Below, piece after piece: positions 60,628-64,000 of a DNA stretch of 64,000 nt. The notes beneath the pieces were generated by a model that did no database searches, had not been told where the DNA came from, and was given only the letters and a program-made list of their open reading frames with translations. The stretch lies in the NCBI GenBank assembly GCA_041394265.1, contig JAWKIO010000005.1, forward strand, positions 1,860,001-1,924,000. Direction: 5' to 3'. The position numbers and the translations under genes are program-made. Numbering within the stretch: the first letter of the stretch is position 1; every line of letters begins with the position of its first letter. The stretch is from Acidimicrobiales bacterium (GTDB taxonomy: Bacteria > Actinomycetota > Acidimicrobiia > Acidimicrobiales > SZUA-35).

Positions 60628-62703
60628 TCAGATCGTTTGGGACGTGCCGTCGGCGTCGACGTTAACGCCAACGGCCGCATCGCCGACGTCGAGGCGTTCG
60701 GGCAGCGTCGGCTCGATGTCGGCGTGAGCGGCGCGTGCCGCGTCGTGTTTGAGGGCGCGTGTTCTCCCGATCGAGATGATCCACCAACTGATCAGGAAGG
60801 CAAGGGCGGCTCCCGAGAGCAGGAGTCCGAGACCGGGAACGGCGGTCGATCGGATCTGCAGCCGGGTTGCTGCCAGCGAGCGCGAACCATCGGGCGTGAA
60901 CGCCTCGACCTGGAGGGGTGAAAGTCCGAGCGCTCTCGCCTCGACCGTGATGTCGAGCGTCGTCAGGCCGGGAGGGATCAAGAAGGTCTGGCCGTCCTCC
61001 TCGACGACGACCTTGTCGGCGGTGAACCGAAGCTGCACCAGACGATCACCGCTGGACACGTTCTCGATGCTGAGAGGGACTACCAGGCGCCGGGCCGTGA
61101 GCGTCATCGACTGGCCCTCGCGAATCCGGATCACGTCGAACGACGCCTGGAGCTGGTTGTCGACCTGGCGAATCGCGAGCTCGCGATCCGTCGGGTTGCG
61201 GTCACGGCCGAGTGCGGCGAAGAGGCCGTTCACGAACACGTCGGGTGCCGACGTACCGGAGGCGTGGAAGGTGCGGTAGCTGTCGATCAGCCCGAGGGAC
61301 TCGGCCACCAGATCGGCGACCGGCGCCAGATCCTGGGCGGGGTTCTCCACCGTGCGTATGGCCAGTGGTGGGCTGAGGCGACTGAAGTCGGCCAGGGAGT
61401 TCGGAGCGAGGAGGCCACCACCTTCCTGGGCGTTGAGCAAGACGTCGATCGATGCCAGCGACGCCTGTCGTAGCGACGGGCCGCCGATGAGCACCGGCGT
61501 GATGTCGGTCTCGGCCCGCAGCGCCAGCCGAGCGATCAGGCTGTGGGCGGCCGAGACGGCCTCGGTCCGACTGGCAAGGAGGGACGTCAGCTCTTCATCG
61601 ATCCCGGCGACGCGCACCGCGCCTGCCGGTGTATCGATGAGACCGGACGGCCCGCCGTCGGAGGTGAGCACGGTCGTGAATCCGAGGGAACGTAGGAGCT
61701 GAGCGCCTTCCTCGGTCAGTGGTGGCTCGATGGGCAGGGTCGACTCCGACGGATCGAGCCCCAGATCCTGGAGGACTTCACGCGATGAGCGGACCGACTC
61801 CTGAAAGAGCTGGCCCTGCCCGATCTCGGCGAGAGCCGACGGGTCGAGGTCGAGGGTCGAGCCCACGATCAGCGTTCGCTCGGCCAGCGCGACCCGCAGC
61901 GCATCGGCAGCGGCCGGATCGTCGAGCAGCTCGGAGACGACCCCGGTCTCGAGCATCACCGTGATCGGCAGCGTGGGGTGACGGTCGAGCAACGTGACGA
62001 CATCGGTCACCGAGAGTCCGTCGGCAGAGCTGACCGGCAGGATGGTCGAGATCGGGAGAAGATCGATCTCGGCCGTTTCGGTGGGAAGGCGCACGAGGTA
62101 GGTGCGGATCGAGGCCACCGTCCCCCCGCTGTCGCGGACCTCGATGACGACCGGATAGACCCCAGGGTCGGGGATCAACACCCGTTCGCGATCGTCGTCG
62201 GAGGTCTGAGAGAAGCTCCGGACGGCGAGATCGACACGCAGGCTGCCATCGGGCTGGCGAACGGTGATCAGGGGTACTGCCGGGCGACGGTTCAGCACGG
62301 CGGTGTCGGCGGCGAGCTGGGACTCGCTGCTGACCTTGCCCCGAATGGTCACGGTCACGGTGAGGTCAGGGTCGACGGGCCCGTTCCAGCCCAGGATCGC
62401 CACGAAGTCACCGTCGGCGGCGACGTAGTGCGACTGGTCGAGGAGCGTGAGTGCGCCGGCTCGGAGCGGCGTGACGGGAGGTTCGGTCGTCGTGTCGGAA
62501 TCGGTCGTGGTATCGGAATCGGTCGTGGTGTCGGTGTCGTCGGTCTGGCCGCCCGCCACCGATGGAGCGGTGACCACGGTCAGGACGCCGACGGTCAGGG
62601 CGAGCACGGCGATGAGCGACGCTCGGAACCCACGGGCCGTCCGAGACCAAGCCCTTGGCGCCGACGCGTGCCGTTGGATACGAGGTTCACGCGCTGAACT
62701 CAC
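60628..62703 (-). CDS. DUF6049-type secreted/membrane protein
   Basis: 691 residues from GTG 62703, overlapping the stop of the acetyltransferase gene (GTGA). A signal-type helix (SLIAVLALTVGVLTVVTAP), then a Thr/Asp repeat tract, a large extracellular part (ITVMLETGVVSELLDDPAAA, LPIEPPLTEEGAQLLRSLGF) and a C-terminal transmembrane helix (LLLSGAALAFLISWWIISIG) with a basic cytosolic end. It matches in place and layout Rv3909, upstream of the MviN-type gene. Function unknown, thought to concern the cell wall. Confidence 0.8.
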   Translation of the reverse strand: MSSAREPRIQRHASAPRAWSRTARGFRASLIAVLALTVGVLTVVTAPSVAGGQTDDTDTTTDSDTTTDSDTTTEPPVTPLRAGALTLLDQSHYVAADGDFVAILGWNGPVDPDLTVTVTIRGKVSSESQLAADTAVLNRRPAVPLITVRQPDGSLRVDLAVRSFSQTSDDDRERVLIPDPGVYPVVIEVRDSGGTVASIRTYLVRLPTETAEIDLLPISTILPVSSADGLSVTDVVTLLDRHPTLPITVMLETGVVSELLDDPAAADALRVALAERTLIVGSTLDLDPSALAEIGQGQLFQESVRSSREVLQDLGLDPSESTLPIEPPLTEEGAQLLRSLGFTTVLTSDGGPSGLIDTPAGAVRVAGIDEELTSLLASRTEAVSAAHSLIARLALRAETDITPVLIGGPSLRQASLASIDVLLNAQEGGGLLAPNSLADFSRLSPPLAIRTVENPAQDLAPVADLVAESLGLIDSYRTFHASGTSAPDVFVNGLFAALGRDRNPTDRELAIRQVDNQLQASFDVIRIREGQSMTLTARRLVVPLSIENVSSGDRLVQLRFTADKVVVEEDGQTFLIPPGLTTLDITVEARALGLSPLQVEAFTPDGSRSLAATRLQIRSTAVPGLGLLLSGAALAFLISWWIISIGRTRALKHDAARAAHADIEPTLPERLDVGDAAVGVNVDADGTSQTI
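62483..62536. repeat. 18-bp tandem repeat (three units) in the DUF6049 gene
   Basis: Three near-identical units beginning TCGGTCGT, at 62483-62500, 62501-62518 and 62519-62536, encode the repeated DTTTDS stretch after the signal region. Typical slippage repeat in a wall-spanning linker. Confidence 0.75.
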
Positions 62704-63443
62704 GCGGCAGCATCCCAGCGGAGCACCACGAGGCCCGGGTCCTGCCGTTCGAACCCGAGGTGTTCGTAGAGGTCGAGGGCGCGATGGTTGTGTTCCTGAG
62801 TGTTGACCATCACGGTGTGGACGCCGCGCTTTCTCAGCCAACGAAACCCATCGAGCACGAGGTCTGTACCGAGGCCCCGACCTGCTGCAGCGGGAGCGAC
62901 GGCAAGGCGCTGAAGGTAGCCGCGGTCACCGGCGCGACCGGTGACGGCGTAACCGACGAGATCACGCCCATCGAAGGCGACACGGAATCGGCTGGTCGGT
63001 GTGGCGTGTCGAGCTTCGCGTAGTGAGAGGCGGTCGAACTGCCAGAAGGGTTCGAACGCCTGGGCATCGACTCGCAGTACCGCGCTGCGGTGCCATGGCC
63101 GGCCGGGTGACAGCTGATGCCGCGACGGCGGGACCTCGTCGGAAAGTCGGTGGGCCAGCAGGTGGAGGTGCTCGTGCAAGCGGAACCCGGCGTCGAAGAA
63201 CGGTTGGGCGTCCATCTGTCCGAGCGCCGGGGTGATGGCCTGACCGACGCCACGCTCGGCAAGCTCGCCAAGGCACTGGACGATGTCGAGGGTGCTCGGT
63301 CGGCGACCATCGCGCCGGGGTCCGACCAGCGCCACGCGGACATCGCCACGCCACGGCACCACCCGCAGGCCGACGAACGACGCAGGTTTGGTCCAGCTCC
63401 GGCGGAGACCGGCGCCGTGTGGGTTCGCATGCAGATGGTCCAC
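62700..63443 (-). CDS. GNAT-family N-acetyltransferase
   Basis: 247 residues from ATG 63443. The acetyl-CoA site is LQRLAVAPAAAGRGLGTDLV (R/QxxGxG/A), followed by NTQEHNHRALDLYEHLGFE; a second, weaker half precedes it. RimI-like proteins often have this size when the first half is degenerate. Substrate unknown. Its stop overlaps the DUF6049 start, so the two are probably co-transcribed. Confidence 0.82.
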   Translation of the reverse strand: MDHLHANPHGAGLRRSWTKPASFVGLRVVPWRGDVRVALVGPRRDGRRPSTLDIVQCLGELAERGVGQAITPALGQMDAQPFFDAGFRLHEHLHLLAHRLSDEVPPSRHQLSPGRPWHRSAVLRVDAQAFEPFWQFDRLSLREARHATPTSRFRVAFDGRDLVGYAVTGRAGDRGYLQRLAVAPAAAGRGLGTDLVLDGFRWLRKRGVHTVMVNTQEHNHRALDLYEHLGFERQDPGLVVLRWDAAA

Positions 63444-63595
63444 CGGTGCTCAGGCTAGACACCTGGGAGGGGTTCGTGGGGTAACGACGAGGTGTTCTGG
63501 AAGCCGCCGAGTGGCGACGGTCATCCCGGGGATTCATCCGACCGCGATGGCGCAAGGACTGGGACACGAGCGGCCCGACCACCTAGCGTGGAGTC

Positions 63596-64000
63596 ATGTC
63601 GATGCTGCTCGCCACCCACGATCTGTGCCGGATGCATGACCCGGGTCAGGACCATCCGGAACGACCTGATCGACTCACCGCCGTGCTCAAGGGATTCGAG
63701 GGGGCGGGCATCAACGACGCCCTCACGTGGATCGAGGCCAGCGAGGCACCGCGAGCGCTGATCGAACGAGTGCATCCCGGGGCACTCATGGACTCGTTGC
63801 AGCGACTCTGCGAAGCCGGCGGCGGACAGATCGACGGTGACACGTTCGTGTCGAAGGACTCCTACCACGCCGCGTTGCGAGCAGCGGGTGCGGGACTCGA
63901 CCTGGTGGCTGCGCTCGACCGTGGCGAGGCCGATGTTGGTTGGTCGGTGGTCCGCCCTCCCGGTCACCATGCGCTGGCCAACACCCAGATGGGCTTCTGC
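63596..64000 (+). CDS. Histone deacetylase/acetoin-utilisation family protein (cut by window edge)
   Basis: 135 codons visible from ATG 63596 to the right edge. MHDPGQDHPERPDRLTAVLK and VVRPPGHHALANTQMGFC are the N-terminal and first catalytic motifs (HH pair) of the arginase/deacetylase fold: zinc-dependent amidohydrolases acting on acetyl-lysine, acetylpolyamines or acetoin-related substrates. The metal-binding D-x-H lies outside the window. Confidence 0.87.
   Translation, partial: MSMLLATHDLCRMHDPGQDHPERPDRLTAVLKGFEGAGINDALTWIEASEAPRALIERVHPGALMDSLQRLCEAGGGQIDGDTFVSKDSYHAALRAAGAGLDLVAALDRGEADVGWSVVRPPGHHALANTQMGFC

Noticed and set aside
62483..62536. Tandem repeat considered as a mobile or regulatory element
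   Set aside because: The unit is 18 bp, keeps the reading frame and encodes a Thr/Asp linker; simple slippage explains it.

Overview
This is a high-GC actinobacterial chromosome segment that spans the replication origin. Gene order around the origin (dnaN-recF-DUF721-gyrB-gyrA-DUF3566-tRNA-Ile on one side; rpmH-rnpA-yidD-yidC-khpB-rsmG-parA-parB-trxA/trxB-ECF sigma on the other) is the order known from mycobacteria and other Actinomycetota. A mycothiol-type maleylpyruvate isomerase homologue also fits Actinomycetota. The many luciferase-like, Rieske and linalool-dehydratase-type enzymes, and divergence from the mycobacterial versions, suggest the class Acidimicrobiia; that placement is inference.

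Accessory part (1-30 kb). At 1-4.8 kb lies a compact set of tailoring enzymes (sulfotransferase end, phytanoyl-CoA-type dioxygenase, O-methyltransferase, QueD-like protein lacking its catalytic residues, QueE-like radical SAM enzyme, JmjC/cupin-4 oxygenase) that begins with a 93-residue peptide resembling a RiPP precursor. At 5.4-11.9 kb a tightly overlapping six-gene operon holds a small-molecule kinase, a membrane protein, two linalool dehydratase/isomerase-like membrane enzymes and, behind each of these, a homologous tiny protein of 42-45 residues. At 12-20 kb come a luciferase-like oxidoreductase, a Rieske dioxygenase pair, enoyl-CoA hydratase, acyl-CoA ligase, a nucleotidyltransferase/XRE toxin-antitoxin pair, and a short-chain dehydrogenase divergent from its TetR neighbour. 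At 20.2-24.1 kb is an operon resembling mauE-mauA-mauD, in which the methylamine dehydrogenase light-chain homologue is exported by Tat, has lost one of the two cofactor tryptophans and is fused to DUF4214 repeats. At 25.9-29 kb a FIST sensor protein is coupled to a hybrid histidine kinase.

Housekeeping part (30-64 kb). rpmB-rpmG with a strong terminator, an acyltransferase, a sigma-28-type factor and a small conserved protein lead into tRNA-Ile, DUF3566, gyrA, gyrB, dciA-like, recF, dnaN and dnaA, all on the minus strand. Gene direction flips between dnaA and rpmH (47.7-48.15 kb), the likely oriC area, with DnaA boxes on both sides of dnaA. Two parS sites flank parAB. The trx-sigM-type segment matches the mycobacterial order, but where mycobacteria have an MviN/MurJ-pseudokinase fusion this genome has a stand-alone, apparently active Ser/Thr kinase with the same kind of extracellular C-terminal domain. 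The window ends inside a histone-deacetylase-family gene.
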